The position numbers were made by a program, and so were the translations under genes. Below, piece by piece: positions 15,401-24,721 of a DNA stretch of 64,000 nt; the stretch's first letter is position 1; each line of letters begins with the position of its first letter. Under the pieces are notes generated by a model. It was given only the letters and a program-made list of their open reading frames with translations, made no database searches and was not told the DNA's origin. Source of the stretch: Argopecten irradians (lineage: Eukaryota; Mollusca; Bivalvia; Pectinida; Pectinidae). Where the stretch lies: assembly GCF_041381155.1 (NCBI RefSeq), contig NC_091142.1, positions 36,195,604 through 36,259,603 of the forward strand, read 5' to 3'.

Positions 15401-15490
15401 CTAGTGAATGCATTGAAAGAAATAGGCCAAATGGTCTTGGCAGAAAAGATGGAATATACATTCAACAACAGAGCACAATTTGAATCCTAA
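267..15490 (+). CDS. Gene A: ZU5-UPA-Death protein (5' partial, four exons seen)
   Basis: Exons join(267..461, 4518..4807, 8022..8610, 15197..15490). They encode in order the first half of a ZU5 fold, its second half ending TDCFSS, a UPA-like region and a C-terminal Death domain. ZU5-UPA-Death proteins such as PIDD1 act in the cytoplasm as scaffolds that recruit other Death-domain proteins; a role in innate immunity or cell death is inferred from the family. Splice sites are tttgcag/GTAAGT type, and phases (0, 2, 1) match paralogues B-D. The N-terminal exons lie left of the window. Near 8400-8410, after an A6 run, the frame slips by one base: the first frame stops at 8448, while conserved UPA sequence continues in another frame to 8610. 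It is therefore a pseudogene or carries a base-call error. In the ZU5 core the PPGA motif is replaced (QPNC). The next gene, B, is convergent. Confidence 0.75.
690..3260 (+). mobile_element. Decayed non-LTR retrotransposon (LINE), intron of gene A
   Basis: Reading all + frames shows the order of LINE domains with many frameshifts and stops. There is an endonuclease end (SDHCPI near 760-780, then TDYMGLTTFLKSIDLE up to 903). Reverse transcriptase blocks follow: GTLPNEWKHSKV near 1510, KILEKIVFKYMLNF near 1640, and a worn SKAF..R.GMN near 1840. The C-terminal part has ASLESIQHEAKRIITVFKGK near 2605-2665 and a tail LRNSASNLNSDLF...C.CG near 3090-3165. This is a Jockey/CR1-like layout; the clade is not certain. 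It has the same orientation as the host gene and cannot be active. Confidence 0.8.
3261..4012 (+). other. Intron of gene A, no gene seen
   Basis: AT-rich intronic DNA. A 26-bp segment beginning TGAACGTGATATGAAAAC occurs at 3698 and again at 3766. Nothing coding was recognised. Confidence 0.6.
4013..4102 (+). repeat. 18-bp minisatellite, 5 copies
   Basis: Five perfect copies of GTTTACAATACACACTTT lie in the intron about 415 bp before the second gene A exon. The perfect identity suggests recent expansion. A short - strand reading frame through it (repeating KVCIVN) is only the repeat. Confidence 0.95.
4518..4807 (+). CDS. Gene A exon: second half of ZU5, ends CFSS
   Basis: The exon follows tttgcag and ends before gtaagt, with length 290 bp as in B and C (phase 0 start, phase 2 end). 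It contains LGNDHGILGVSD, VPVHLTLPIP and the closing strands ending ITDCFSS. CFS occupies the HFS self-cleavage position of PIDD-type ZU5 domains, so the usual histidine is replaced by cysteine while serine is kept. Confidence 0.85.
5130..5340 (+). repeat. Dispersed repeat with CCCGAAGGGCC hairpin
   Basis: The sequence CTGACCCGAAGGGCCAG at 5156-5172 is a small palindrome with a GAA loop. It is followed by GTGAGCTTATATCATGCCGC and AATGGATTTTTACCAAATTT. From memory this resembles a very common dispersed repeat of mollusc genomes; I could not check it here. Confidence 0.6.
6273..6426. repeat. Foldback 1, arms about 75 bp, capped by GCGAAGC
   Basis: The left arm (AGTCTCTTTCTGGTGGTTCT at 6281) returns reverse-complemented to about 6420 with few mismatches. 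The arms run into the inner palindrome GGACCGCGAAGCGGTCC at 6341-6357, whose loop is GCGAAGC (6346-6352). It lies in an intron of gene A, between the second and third visible exons. Confidence 0.95.
8022..8610 (+). CDS. Gene A exon: UPA-like region with an apparent frameshift
   Basis: The exon starts after atttcag and ends phase 1 before gtacat. It reads YNCVRSLSDVPPSS, LRCNILVFLKREPDGKFRLR and SPTIKLKNMDRVRVSLGNKA, all matched in B-D. The frame changes near 8400-8410, and GTYGYASLEYNLDSGKRGLL follows in the new frame. This is one lost or gained base beside a homopolymer, so the break may be real or a consensus error. Confidence 0.8.
10291..10446. repeat. Foldback 2, arms about 65-75 bp, capped by GCTTCGC
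   Basis: The left arm (AAGGATTGATTATCAATTTT at 10291) and the right arm (ending ACAATCAATCCTTA) are reverse complements with about one mismatch over the outer 64 bp. The centre is GAACTGCTTCGCAGTTC (10361-10377). Its core GCTTCGC is the complement of the GCGAAGC core in foldbacks 1 and 3. Confidence 0.97.
10800..11330 (+). repeat. GTC/GGC microsatellite and three diverged copies of a ~155-bp repeat
   Basis: A run of GTCGGC and GTCGAC steps at 10800-10852 precedes three diverged tandem copies. Each contains CGTCAATATTTGCA(G/A)GA(G/A)TTA followed by GGGACTTTAAAAT, then TTCCGCTCGATAACTT. It is clearly older than the 18-bp array because the copies differ widely. Confidence 0.8.
12085..12445 (+). 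repeat. Two diverged copies of a ~185-bp tandem repeat
   Basis: TGTATATATCAGACAAGT followed by CCCTA, GTTGCGGA and TTCCGTTACCATG occurs around 12156-12235 and again around 12331-12410. The open frames across it are due to the repeat. Confidence 0.75.
13261..13372. repeat. Foldback 3, arms about 48 bp, centred on CGCGAAGCG
   Basis: The left arm begins ATGTTATGTAGATATAACAC at 13261, and the right arm ends TTATATCACCATAACAT. The core GCGAAGC sits at 13306-13312. The arms are unrelated to those of foldbacks 1 and 2. Confidence 0.92.
13553..13620 (+). repeat. TATC microsatellite
   Basis: Imperfect tetranucleotide repeats of TATC with TATT and CATC variants, in the last intron of gene A. Confidence 0.9.
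15197..15490 (+). CDS. Gene A last exon: Death domain and stop
   Basis: The exon starts after ttttgcag and ends at TAA (15488-15490). It shows the Death-domain pattern: LARKIPVGQYTEFAVFLGIP, then RLLLYWLQNENI, then LVNALKEIGQMVLAEKME. The C-terminal tail is short (NNRAQFES). A 29-bp segment covering the last codons and stop is repeated directly at 15463-15491 and 15492-15520. Confidence 0.88.
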   Translation, partial: VVYSEASMMRLARKIPVGQYTEFAVFLGIPTEEADRLASNHGERLKMFRLLLYWLQNENIDPKQRLDKLVNALKEIGQMVLAEKMEYTFNNRAQFES

Positions 15491-15520
15491 ACAACAACAG
15501 AGCACAATTTGAATCCTAAA

Positions 15521-16749
15521 CAAATGTTGGGTTGTGAAAGGCGAGATAAAAGAAAGCGATTATCTTTAACCATGTTGATACGAATGATTCTCGGGATCAG
15601 CAGCATATCATATGCTTATCGACCATCATATTAACCTTGTAGAATTCTGGACTTTCAGATTATCTACTCCAAATTTCGTTGAAGTTGCAATGATGATGCG
15701 ATGACGGATTGACCACTAAGATTTGTTTGGTGTTTAGCGAATGACTGCAGCCTCTCGTAGGCCAAATGATAGTGTTTATGAAATTAAACATTAGTATATA
15801 TGATCAATGGGTCAAAATCATAATTTTTAATAATTTATCTTCCTTATCCATATATCTGTCATCATCGCAACACACAATTTATCGTATGTTTGCATGGGTG
15901 TTGCTTTCAGATTACGTTTGCCGTTTTAGTTTGCTAATGTGTTTGTTATCTAAAAATATAAGTTTAAAATGTTATTCTACCGAGAAGTATCTTGTTAAGA
16001 AAACTGCTTATTTTCTTGATGAATAATGAAAAGGTAAAAAATATGTCATCAACTAGGGTGGCCTATTTCTGGTGTAGTGTTATATTAGGTCATGTTACTG
16101 TAACTTGAATTGCCGAGATAATTTTGTTGACCAGACCAGTTATAAGATGACTAGTTGAGGTATTTCAATAGACTAGACAAATAGAGTTATAAAATAGTTG
16201 TGAACCTAAAAATTTTGGGTAGTAGATTTATATTATTTTGGTTGGCAATCATGACACTTTTCATAATAAGGAAACTAAACTTTCGAGATGTAATTTTCTA
16301 AAAAAAAACTCGGCTTGTCCGCATACTTCTATTTCTAAATCCACAATTCTTATTGAAATCCAACTTATCTAATTTAGATATTGTAATTTTAACAATACTA
16401 TTTTTTTCAATTTTGTAGGAAGTGGGTCATGAATCTTGATTTTATTTTTAATTCAGTGTTTGGTCCTTTATAGTTCCGAAGATTTTGTCTGATTGTGAAC
16501 ATGTGGTTTTGCTGGTTTTTTTCTTAGAAGTTAAGTTAAATTGTCGTTTGATTTAATTATTGATGTTCTTTTCTTTGTACGTTCCTCACCCGGAGAGATT
16601 ATGACTACGTTTTGGTTTGTTTTTGGATTCATTATATAATGTTTTGTATTTCTGGTTGTTCTACACGTAGTTGGTTCTTTCAATGTTGTTAGGATTATTT
16701 CAGTTAGTGATTTCTCCTCAACTGAAAAAGTGATTGGTTTTTGCTTTGT
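15521..16749. other. 3' flank of gene A, no gene seen
   Basis: AT-rich DNA with no recognised coding similarity; short open frames have no family features. It may include the 3' UTR of gene A, but no clear AATAAA was found close to the stop. Confidence 0.5.
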
Positions 16750-17000
16750 TGCTGGAAGTTGGTGTTTGCTACTCAGCTGGGAGTTGGTGTTTACTACTCA
16801 GCTGGGAGTTGGTGTTTTACTACTCAGCTGGGAGTTGGTCTTTGCTACTCAGCTGGGAATTGGTGTTTAGTAAACACCTGGGAGTTGGTGTTTGCTACTC
16901 AGCTGGGAGTTGGTGTTTAGTACTCAGCTGGGAGTTGGTGTTTGCTACTCAGCTGGGAGTTGGTGTTTACTACTCAGCTGGGAGTTGGTGTTTACTACTT
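16750..17000 (+). repeat. 25-bp minisatellite, about 10 copies
   Basis: The unit runs GCTGGGAGTTGGTGTTTACT then ACTCA. Variation is mostly GCT/ACT/AGT in one position. The overlapping + strand open frames (repeating SAGSWCLLLSWELV) are explained by the repeat; a 25-bp unit shifts frame at each copy. Confidence 0.93.
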
Positions 17001-18009
17001 TGCTCTAGCAGGTTCTTCAGACAACTGCTTTGTGACAGGCAATGTTGGCGTGGTAATTATTAGTGACTTTTTTTCAATTTGTGACATTTCTTCCGAACTA
17101 CTTCTTGGAATGTCTAGAATTTCTAACCCTATACATAATTCTTATTTTTGTGTAGTATATAATGCATTGATTAGGTTTTTTTTTCAGGTTTAATGCAAAT
17201 ACAAATAGTGATCCAAAAGAGTTAATGATTTAGTTTTCCGAATATGTGATAATTTTGCTTGTATATTGTCTCCAAAATGTAATTTTTACACCTTGTAGAA
17301 ATTCGAAATTTTACATTATTATTTCAAAAGTTTCACATAAAACATATATGTAACGACATTGTTTGTGATATCAATTGTATTTTTGCTTTAAATTTTCTTA
17401 AAGATTCACTGTGATGGAAACATTAAGCATCCAAGTTCGAAATCCTAACCCAGTGTCAATGTTTTAAAGATTATCGTATATTTAGGTATGCGTAAAAACC
17501 ACAATATTGTAGTGGTGCATATAGTCTATGACCAGGATTTTTAATTTTATGTCTTCTTTAGAAAGAACATTTCCTTTCTTTATTTGATGACTTCTTTAGA
17601 AAGAACAACTCCTTTCTTTCAATCACCATTAGAAAATAATAATCAGATTTGTTGTATGATGCGTTGGATCTGTTAAAATAGTAAAAACGTGGAAATATAC
17701 TGGTTTTGTCATTTCAGTCATTTTCAGACAGTTAACTAATCCGAAAAATACTGCTTCAGCTTTTTTTGTATAGTCAAAACATTGAAATTCCTGCACAATC
17801 AAACTATGTGTCAAATGGCTTTCTCCCATACTTGTCAGGGTTATCCCGCGGTTGCTAGGGAAAAGATAACTCTGTCTTCTACCAGGGTAGAGAAAAGACA
17901 GCTCTCACGCGCTAGACAGTGTCGTCATCAATACAAGCGGCCACCATTTTTACGCACAGCGACGTTCATATCAACTGAATTTTTACCATTTCTCATAAAG
18001 TATGAGAGA

Positions 18010-18175
18010 AAAAGAATCAAACATGGGCCTGTCAGGTGGACAGGGATATCTCAACCCTCGTGAAAGATTTTGACCATAAACCCTCGGCAAGCCTCGGGTT
18101 GACTAGCCAAAATCTTTCACTCGGGTTGGGATATCCCTGTCCAACTGAGAGGCCCATGTAAGATTTTATTTATCT
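18010..18175. repeat. Foldback 4, arms about 75 bp, centre CTCGGCAAGCCTCGGG
   Basis: AATCAAACATGGGCCTGTCA on the left matches TGAGAGGCCCATGTAAGATT reversed on the right; both arms carry GGACAGGGATATC and GTGAAAGATTTTG. The inner palindrome AACCCTCGGCAAGCCTCGGG has a GGCAAGCC core, a variant of the GCGAAGC caps. Confidence 0.93.
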
Positions 18176-18749
18176 TTGATTCTTTGATTCACAATAGTTC
18201 TAATTCACCCATGCCATCGTTTTATTTATATTCCAATGTATACCATGGTAGGAACACCTCTTTCCAAACATGTATATAAGAAAAAAAGTCATAGTTGGTC
18301 ATAGGAAAAGTTTGTCTTCTCAGCAGGGAGGATCCTTAATACGTCAATGCGTTTTCATATTTACATGTATCAGTGTATGATCATTATTGATGAATAACTA
18401 TCATTCTGTCTTAATCGTAAAAAATTCTATATCAACATTTAATGTAAAGTCCGTATTTGTAATCAATTATTTCACGAAATAAACAGTTATAAAAAACAAC
18501 AAATTGACTCGTTTGTTATCGATGAGTCAAGCATTGAGGTGATGGATCCTAACTTACCAGATCTAAGATACATATCAAATACTGTATATGGAGGTTTGAG
18601 TTGCCATCATCTTATTTTTGCTATTTTCGCCATATCGTAGCATAGAGAAATTTGAAATGACCAAATTTAATTGAGCGGGAATAAGTTTATATAAGCAGAC
18701 ATCCCATAATGTAACAGGATGCAGGATGTACGATAATTTTTACTAATAC

Positions 18750-18845
18750 CTGCCCCTGCCAGGGATCGAACTCGGGACCTCTGGATTACAAGTCTGACGC
18801 TCAACTGATCTAGCTAAAAAGAGAAGGTCTCTCTAGCCGATCAAT
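18750..18845 (-). mobile_element. tRNA-derived SINE head or tRNA pseudogene
   Basis: On the - strand TAGCTAGATCAGTTGAGCGT resembles a tRNA D-arm (A box), TCAGACTTGTAATCCAGAGG an anticodon arm, and GGTCCCGAGTTCGATCCCTG a T-arm (B box). The first stem does not pair well, so it is more likely a tRNA-derived SINE than a working tRNA. Confidence 0.65.
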
Positions 18846-19289
18846 ATATTGCAGCTAGTATTGACCAGGGTTACAGGTATACGTAATCCATCTGCCTCCA
18901 TTACTTAATTTTCGTTATTGTATGAATTAATCAAATCAGTTTTAAAACCAGTAACTAATCTCATCATCGATCGAATAAAAGAAAAGAAATCCTGGCGGTG
19001 ACACAGTGGTCGGAGTCAGTTCAATCGCATATCTGCTTCTATACATCAACGTTACAAAACGTGAACATCTATCACCAGAAAGAAAAATGTTGTGTTAGTA
19101 TTATTTTGGACTGAGAAGGCCCTATAGTGGCTGAATATATATTCCATAGATATGATTTTTATTTTACTTTGAATTTATTTTGGCCTTTTATTTCGGATTA
19201 TTAATATACTAGCTTTATACCGTTTTTACCTCATTATGAAAGAAAAAATCTGATGATTAATTACTCAAGGATTAGTTGGCAATTGTGTT

Positions 19290-21480
19290 GCTTGCATTTC
19301 AACTTTCCGGATATAGACTGGAAATTACAAAACGCTAAAGGAGAAAACTTGTCATCGCAAGAACATATGTTTTTAGACTGTGTACAGGATTTATTTCTTT
19401 ATCAACACGTTCCGGAGCCAACAAGATGGAGAGTGGTGATAATCCACACATTTTGGATCTGTTATTAACAAATGAAGAAAATATGGTAACTGATTTGAGG
19501 TACAGAAGCCCGCTTGGAAAATGTGACCACTGTGTGTTACGGTTCGAATTTATATGCCATACAAAACCTACACAAGAATCCAAAAAGAGGAAATGCTACG
19601 ACAAGGCAAATTTTATAAGAGCCAATGAGGAACTGTCACATATTGATTGGACTGCATATCTGTCTAATACAGATGTAAATACAAAATGGTTTTTAATGCG
19701 AAATATTTTAAAGGACATTAAAGATAAATATGTACCAACGAAAACTTTTAAACCAGGAAAAATGAAGCAACATATCATTCCGTTGAATACCGAAACTAAA
19801 GAGAAAATAAAACTCAAGAACTCTTTGGCGCGGAAAGCGATTAAAACTAAAGATCCCGATACTCAAAGAGATTACAGACGAGCTTCAAATGCCGTAAGAA
19901 AACGAACGCGATTTTTACGTAAGAAACTAGAGTGTTAATTAGCCAAGAGGTCGAAGGAAAACCCGAAATTAATCTGGCAATATATAAATAGAAAGTCAAA
20001 AACTAAATCTGCTATAGGTGATCTTCACACGGATTACAACAACGAAACATCAGCGAAAACTGACAGAGATTGTATAAAAGCTGAAATTGTTTCACAGTTT
20101 TTCTGTAGTGTATTTGTGTCAGAGCCCAATGGTGATATTGCGGAAATTCCACAAAAAAGAATCAGAACAGAGATGGGAAACTTGATATTTACAAATGAAG
20201 AAACACAGAAAGCATTATTAAATCTCAATGTTAATAAATCCCCGGGACCAGACGGAGTACACCCACGACTTCTCAAAGAATTGGCAAATACAATTGCATT
20301 GCCATTAACAATACTATATAATCAGTCTATAGAAACGGGAAAGGTACCAACAGGATGGAAAGAGGCGCATGTATGTGTAATCTACAAAAAAGGGAACAAA
20401 TCAATCGCTGGAAATTACAGGCCCGTCAGTCTTAAGTCAGTTGTGTGCAAAATAATGGAAACGCTAGTTCGACAACACTTGGTAAATCATATGAAAGCCA
20501 ACTCCTTGTTCAGTAAGAAGCAATATGGTTTTATATCGGGAAGATCAACAACTCACATCGTCACATCTGGAGTTCCACAAGGGTCTGTAATAGGTCCGAT
20601 ATTGTTTGTTGTATACATAAATGACCTCCCGGATACTCTGCACTCTGAGACATACCTGTTCGTGGATGACACGAAAATATTCAGAGTTATCACTGAAGAA
20701 AATGATAAAACCATTCTACAAGAAGATCTCCATAATATGGTAGCATGGTGTGATACATGGCTCTTGAAACTGCATCCTGGGAAATGTGTACACATGCACT
20801 TAGGAAGGACATTGTTAACGATTGCACGTACTACCTTGCTGATACAAACTTAAAGAAATCACAAGTGGAAAAAGACTTAGGAGTAATGATCGATAGCAGC
20901 CTCGAATTCGAAAACCATATATTTGAAAAAAATCAAAAGAGCAAATATGATGATGGCAATAATACGAAGAGCATTCATAAATTTGGACAAAGAACCTTTA
21001 TATTATTATATAAATCGTTAGTGAGAACTCATCTTGATTTCGCATGTGTTATCTGGTTTCCGTACAAAGCGAAATACATCGAAAAAATCGAAGGAGTACA
21101 AAGAAGGGCAACAAGGCTGGTCGCTGAAATTAAAAACCTTTCATACATAGACAGACTAAAATATCTACAATTACCAATATTAGCGTTCAGGAGACAGCGA
21201 GGAGATATGATAGAAATTTACAAAATAACCAACGGAATGTACGATCGTGAAGCTACGAGATTTTTGAAGATGTGGAAAGATGTTTCGTCGCGGTCCGGAA
21301 ATAGAGGAAATTCTTTAAAAGTAAACCCTCAACAATGTAACACTGTAAAGAGAAAAAAACAACTGTGGAACAATTTACCGGAGAGTGTTGTTCGTGCTAA
21401 GAACTTAAATTGTTTTAAAAATGGACTGGATAGGCATTGGAAAAATATCGATCTATTTTATGATTTCAAGGCTAATTGAC
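19290..21480 (+). mobile_element. 5'-truncated, broken LINE (Jockey/CR1-like)
   Basis: The endonuclease end (FNFPDIDW near 19300; NPHILDLLLTNEENMV near 19441) is followed by reverse transcriptase (KSPGPDGVHPRLLKEL near 20236; GNYRPVSLKSVVCKIMETLV; SGVPQGSVIGPILFVVYIND near 20568; LFVDDTKIF near 20659). The C-terminal part contains LVRTHLDFACVIWFPYK and RLKYLQLPILAFRR and ends LFYDFKAN at 21476. Frameshifts lie near 19425 and 20810 and there is a stop at 19936. A deletion of roughly 80 codons joins ISGRSTT to SGVPQG and removes the first catalytic aspartate block. It is dead, but better preserved than the LINEs at 0.7 and 37.4 kb. Confidence 0.92.
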
Positions 21481-24142
21481 AACCTGAGGTGTTATCACAA
21501 TCAATAACTGTATTCATTAAGTATGCACAAAATTGGAGTCTGGTGTAGAGGATATATTATCCTGTACCAGAAATCTGTCATTAAATGTCATTAAATTGGC
21601 TGATGCAAATGAAATAAATGCGAAGCACTTTATGTACCATTTTATGTATGGGCTAACTATCTGCTTGATTGGACAATATGACATTGACACTGTTGTAGAC
21701 AATGTTTCAATCTATATCTTTGCGGAAAACCACAACACTGCAAATTACAAAGGTACTGAAAATTCGTAAAATTAAGGCCAAATTGACGAAAACGATCAAG
21801 GCATCGTCGTCTCGCACCACATTAAACTTTGTATTGTAAGATGTCAACGGTTTATTCTCTATAACCCAGAATAAAACATAGGTAACCTTGGGCATAAACG
21901 GATATTGAACAAGGTTCCACTCTACCAACATAATAATTGTGTTAAGTCATCGATACACAATGTTACAATTACAAGGTGACTGTATCTCCAAAACCACACA
22001 CCTGTGTGCACATACACCAAATCATCACCCCAGCAATCACTCATAATCGTTTACAAGTACTAAACCTACTTGTAAGAGTTATATATTCCCTGTATGTGAA
22101 ATTAAATTTAATAAGTTCTTCATTTCCAATGTATAAGAATAAATAATCATTTTCGAATGTTGCTATGCGTGTATAATAAATGAACTCTGAAAAAATAGTA
22201 GGTGAAAAATATAGAAATACATAAATAATTTCAAAGTTGTCAAAAATAACAAATATTAAGCAAGGCAGATAACTTGTCTTTGGGATCAGAAGTGATTTGT
22301 GCATAAAATTATCTCCCTTTGAGGAATTCTTAAGGTAGCTGGCTCGCAATTATAAAATTGATTATATTTTTTTATTCTTTATACTTTAATTTGTAAATGA
22401 CTTTGCAGAGAAATATAACACAACAGAACATCTACTTGGTTATAATAATACAATAAAAAAAATATTGAAATATCTCATTTTCTTTATTTTTTCTTCCTTC
22501 GATGTATTTGTATGGATGTCTTATTACTATAAATAAATATAAAACATAAATCAATGTATTTACTGTTTAACATCGATTTAAAAAGTGTCTCCATTGTAAC
22601 GTTTCCCACATATTTCAGTACTGATCTATAGCAAATTTTGATGTCCTCTTCAACATAAAAAATATATAAAGTATATTTTTCCCAGAGAAGCTCATTTTAC
22701 AGAGAACTTTCATATCTTTATAAAAGCGAAAGTGGTATGTTATTCTTCCAAGCAAAACGTTATTGGATTCTAAATCAATGGTAACCGTATCCCTTAGCAA
22801 CATTTTTCTATTATGCATAAATAGGGTTGCCATGTAAATGTAATAAACTCATATTTTTTCCTGATAAAGGCATGTTTATACAAGTAAATATGATATAAAA
22901 ATTTCAATGAAACACTATATTTGGTTTACTTTTATCATGTTACAACCGTCGCATCAATGTAGCATCAAAGTAATATCCTATCGTAAAAGGTCTTACCTAG
23001 ATTCAATGTTGAATTCTATCATTTTATATGTATCATTTTCACAAAGGTGGTGTTAAAAATCTCATAGAAATTGCACACAGCCCAATTTTCTTAAAACTTC
23101 GCATATCGAAAATAATGGATTTTTAGGCCTAATGGAACATTCTCTTAGGCTGCGTGTGCTTTCATGCATGTTTTGTATGGGAAATTAATCGAAATCTGTG
23201 ATAGCATAAGCGTTACTACGATACAATTATACAGAGTAAATCCGCTAAATCAAATTGATCAAATGAAAATATTAGCAAAGATATCAATGCGTCAATGCGT
23301 CAAAACTCAATTTGTTTAATTGGACAAGTAATTAGTACCTCATTGATCATTCATCATCTGGGTTTATGAAGTCCTATACAAAAAAGAGGATAACGGACAT
23401 TCTTATTACAGACGCAAAGCTCGACATGCAATTATTTCAATCTATGGGAAAATGTTTGATTGAACAACTATCTTTGATACAAAGCATGTGATTATTTATC
23501 TAGATGTAATAAAAAGAAACACACTTTGGCGACGAATTAATTTCGTTTTTAATGCCTCGTGAATCAGATTGCAAGGCGATTTAACTTCCGCGATATTAAC
23601 TTGTTTTGTTATACGTGTTTTGGACCATTCCTTTGGCAAAATAAGTGAAATTCAATCCACGAAATAACGTTTGTTGATCGCAATTTTGACTCCAGATGAA
23701 TGTATGAATTGGTTTATCTTGTTATCAGCGAATAATAAAAGGTGATAAGGTTGAGTTTTTTATAATATATAGTCTATGAAAATGTGACGCCATACATTAA
23801 TCATGACGTCATAACGGTCATTTAATATCACAATTAAACAAATGACACAATTAAGAACTGTATCTTACTTTGATCGATTTTATGGGGTGATGGATTAATT
23901 TAAATTGAAACAAATGTTACGGACTGCCAATAACTGTTCGCTTCGAGAAATAAATATGGTATCAGGGAAATGGTAAAAAGGTGCAAAACATGAGATGATA
24001 GACTTATTCAAAATATAATCATACAAACCTATAAATGTCAAAAATTAAGACTATTCATTAAGCATAACCGAACTCACCCTCCTAAATTATGCTAAAACTT
24101 CATAATGAGAAATTACAAATGATGTGTGAAGTTCTAAATATT
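21481..24142. other. Intergenic region between the LINE and gene B
   Basis: AT-rich DNA with no recognised exons or elements. It ends at about 24143, where the sequence duplicated at 52726 begins. Confidence 0.5.
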
Positions 24143-24253
24143 GTAAGTATTATCTCGATTAGATGCAGTGCGACATTTACTCAGCTTTACCATAAAGACC
24201 TACGGTTAATCTAGTCAAATGCATGGGCAAATGAAACAAACTGTTTCAGAAGT

Positions 24254-24259
24254 TTTATT
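24254..24259 (-). promoter_or_regulatory. Poly(A) signal of gene B
   Basis: AATAAA on the - strand lies about 150 bp after the gene B stop. The same hexamer is kept in the gene D copy at 52898-52903. Confidence 0.55.
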
Positions 24260-24410
24260 AAATTGATATTTTGCCTTCATATCATCAGAATGACATTAGA
24301 ATGACGGTATGACAAAGAGACTCATCAGCGCAACTGACCTTTCATTAGGAAGTACACATCAGAATGACATAAGAATGACGGTATGACAAAGAGACTCGCT
24401 GTATTTATAG

Positions 24411-24721
24411 TCATTCTCGCATTTTAAAAGAATCCTTTTTGTTGAATGCTTTTTCGAACCTTTCTGCAAGTGCTGTTTGCTCAATCCCAATCAACGCGTC
24501 CTTTAGTACTTTAAGTCTTATAAACGGATTTGTACTTTCATTATCAAGCCAGTATAGAAGCAGTCTGAGCTTTAACTGATTTTTGTCTTGAGGATGAGGA
24601 AAATTTTCCGCTAGTTGATCAGCAGTTACTATTGGTACATGTAAACATGTTGCAAAAGTGTGGTATTCACGGTCGGGTATCTGCCTTGCCAGGAGGGCCA
24701 TGCTTTTCTCTGAGAATACTT
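24411..24721 (-). CDS. Gene B exon 7: Death domain
   Basis: The exon starts after TTTTGTAG and ends at TGA. It includes LLARQIPDREYHTFATCLHV, LRLLLYWLDNES and LKDALIGIEQTALAERFEKA. The tail ends KMRE because a local duplication brings an early stop; gene D continues 14 residues further. The 5' half equals gene D while the 3' half differs strongly. Confidence 0.88.

Noticed and set aside
16734-17193. Open frames rich in SAGSWCLLLSWELV
   Set aside because: Explained by the 25-bp minisatellite; no splice sites or homologous domain.
18750-18845. A functional tRNA gene
   Set aside because: A and B boxes are recognisable but the acceptor stem does not pair, and the context looks like a SINE.
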